Assembly (NCBI GenBank): GCA_011772595.1
Contig: WVZH01000216.1
Location: forward strand, 51,195-58,070
Direction of reading: 5' to 3'
DNA: 6,876 bases
Origin: Anaerolineales bacterium
Lineage (GTDB): Bacteria; Chloroflexota; Anaerolineae; Anaerolineales; E44-bin32
Each line of letters starts with the position of its first letter. Within the stretch, counting starts at the first letter, position 1. Positions 6,106 through 6,876 of the stretch are shown here, one piece after another. The position numbers and the translations under genes are program-made. The notes under the pieces were generated by a model. That model was given only the letters and a program-made list of their open reading frames with translations. It was not told where the DNA came from and did not search any database.

Positions 6106-6357
6106 GTTCTAGGATTCGATCGTCGGACAAAGATCGGGCAGGAAAGTGATAAATCTGCTCAGCGTTACAGGCTCGTTTTGATTTGGAGTGCGGGAGGTAT
6201 AGGATCCGCAGTCTCTGCCAGCGCTACGTCCTGAGTTGAGCCGAAGGAGCCGGAAGCAGAGCTTCCAGGCTCCAAAGGGTGACCAAGGTTCGATGATGAG
6301 AAGTGGATGGATAGGAAATCCCTTCAGGCTGAGTGGGAACCACCTTGACATTGCTGC
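6106..6357 (-). other. Non-coding stretch between the metalloenzyme and ATPase genes
   Basis: Together with the promoter region this makes about 310 bases without a gene. An 80-codon minus-strand frame (6109-6351) covers most of it, but it has no domain I recognise, runs through the stem-loop at 6246-6273, and has an amino-acid make-up unlike its neighbours, so I do not call it. I looked for a tRNA, a T-box and common riboswitch cores and found no convincing match; GGTTCGA near 6288 lacks the rest of a tRNA arm. Probably the 3' end of the metalloenzyme message plus upstream sequence of the ATPase promoter. Confidence 0.5.
6246..6273. other. Strong bulged stem-loop in the intergenic region
   Basis: On the plus strand GGAGCC GGAAGC AGA GCTTCC A GGCTCC folds into a 12-bp perfect stem with one bulged base and a 3-base loop. 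It starts about 85 bases past the metalloenzyme stop codon. No T-run follows on either strand, so it is not a classical intrinsic terminator; it could be a 3'-end stabilising or pausing hairpin for the minus-strand transcript, or a small dispersed repeat. Confidence 0.55.
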
Positions 6358-6876
6358 TTAGGGTCCGAAAATGGTGCGTAACACTGCGGGTGCAATATCG
6401 GTGAGGTCTTGCATCCCATAGGCGAACTGCTGGCGCAGACGAGTGGGTCCGATGAGTAACGCGGGGACAGGGTTGCGCGTGTGCCCACGTACACTGAGAT
6501 CTTCGAGGTTACCGTGGTCTGAGGTCAGGACGATGAGATCCTCGCGAAATTCCCACGCGGCGATGAGGCCATCGAGTACTGCGTCTAAGGACTCAAGCAG
6601 GTGGATCGCTTGGTCGAGCGTTGCTCGATGGCCGGCATAGTCGGTTGGCCAAAAATCGAACCAAGTTAACTCGTATGCTTGCGAAAGCTCTGCCAGAAGC
6701 GCGCCGGCCTCAGCCGGGGGGTAGACGGGGGCGGGTGGGAAATCGGGCTGTGCAACCCAGCCCGCGCCAGTGAAATCTGCGGCGATTGCACGCCCCTCTT
6801 GGAGGTCCTCGGCGGTCATCAAATCGAAGCCGGCTGTTGTGAGAGCCAGTGGGATGGCGGAATATAATCGCCTCCC
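6358..6876 (-). CDS. Metalloenzyme of the alkaline phosphatase / phosphoglycerate mutase superfamily (5'-partial)
   Basis: The visible part is 172 residues ending at TAA. The frame stays open to the window edge: 18 codons upstream of the first in-frame TTG/ATG (6822/6817-6819) encode a plausible start of the visible segment (YSAIPLALTTAGFD), so the gene begins outside the window and the ATG at 6819 is internal. Superfamily metal-binding motifs are clear in the visible numbering: TDYAGH (Asp 79, His 83), TSDHGNLEDLS (Asp 120, His 121) and GHTRNPVPALLIG (His 132). These resemble the second half of cofactor-independent phosphoglycerate mutase and phosphopentomutase, which bind two divalent metals and transfer or hydrolyse phosphate. 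The N-terminal metal site with the catalytic Ser/Thr would be beyond the edge. The protein seems much smaller than true iPGM in this half, so I would not call it a glycolytic mutase; the substrate is unknown. No neighbour in the window suggests a pathway. Confidence 0.88.
   Translation of the reverse strand, partial: GRRLYSAIPLALTTAGFDLMTAEDLQEGRAIAADFTGAGWVAQPDFPPAPVYPPAEAGALLAELSQAYELTWFDFWPTDYAGHRATLDQAIHLLESLDAVLDGLIAAWEFREDLIVLTSDHGNLEDLSVRGHTRNPVPALLIGPTRLRQQFAYGMQDLTDIAPAVLRTIFGP

Noticed and set aside
6270..6346. T-box-like fragments (AGGGTG and GGTGGTTCC) on the two strands
   Set aside because: The conserved T-box core and following terminator are missing, and the AGGTGG-like element is on the wrong side of the leader for either neighbouring gene.
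6109..6351. 80-codon minus-strand frame in the intergenic region
   Set aside because: No recognisable domain, no convincing ribosome site, includes the strong stem-loop, and overlaps the upstream side of the ATPase promoter.

Overview
The window looks like a chromosomal piece of a moderately GC-rich bacterium, most likely a member of the Chloroflexota (Anaerolineae-like). This is inferred from gene style, not from a marker gene. The clues are a CAP-domain protein with a very long Thr/Pro/Ser stalk and a C-terminal domain of the type common in that phylum, a compact phosphoglycerate-mutase-like metalloenzyme, and an AMMECR1-domain gene. All five genes are on the minus strand, so the window reads biologically from right to left. 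I see no rRNA or tRNA gene, CRISPR array, insertion sequence or phage gene.

From the right edge: (1) 6358-6876, the C-terminal part of an alkaline-phosphatase/phosphoglycerate-mutase superfamily metalloenzyme. Its reading frame stays open to the window edge, so its start is missing. (2) About 6046-6357, a roughly 310-base non-coding stretch. It holds a strong bulged stem-loop and, next to the following gene, a clear promoter (perfect TTGACA, 18-base spacer, TAGTAT) whose -10 box lies inside a perfect dyad, CGGATA-C-TATCCG. (3) 3868-6045, a complete heavy-metal P1B-type ATPase with one N-terminal metal-binding domain. Its membrane metal-site motif reads Cys-Ser-Cys where Cys-Pro-Cys is usual. 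(4) 1414-3784, a tight three-gene cluster with gaps of 13 and 24 bases: flavin reductase-like protein, AMMECR1-domain protein (AmrA type) and MFS exporter. (5) 59-1171, a membrane-anchored or secreted CAP (SCP/YkwD) protein behind a 242-base gap.

The ATPase probably exports a transition metal under a repressor that binds the dyad. No regulator gene is in the window. The flavin reductase, AMMECR1 and MFS genes are spaced like one transcript, but the usual partners of the AMMECR1 protein (the Memo-like protein and the radical SAM enzyme) are absent here, so the joint role of the three cannot be read from the sequence. The CAP and metalloenzyme genes look like independent neighbours.

I did not find a clearly new multi-gene system. 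The observations most worth checking are the CSC (plus TGEA) variant of the ATPase, the operator-like dyad over its promoter, and the orphan AMMECR1 gene in an operon with a flavin reductase and an exporter.
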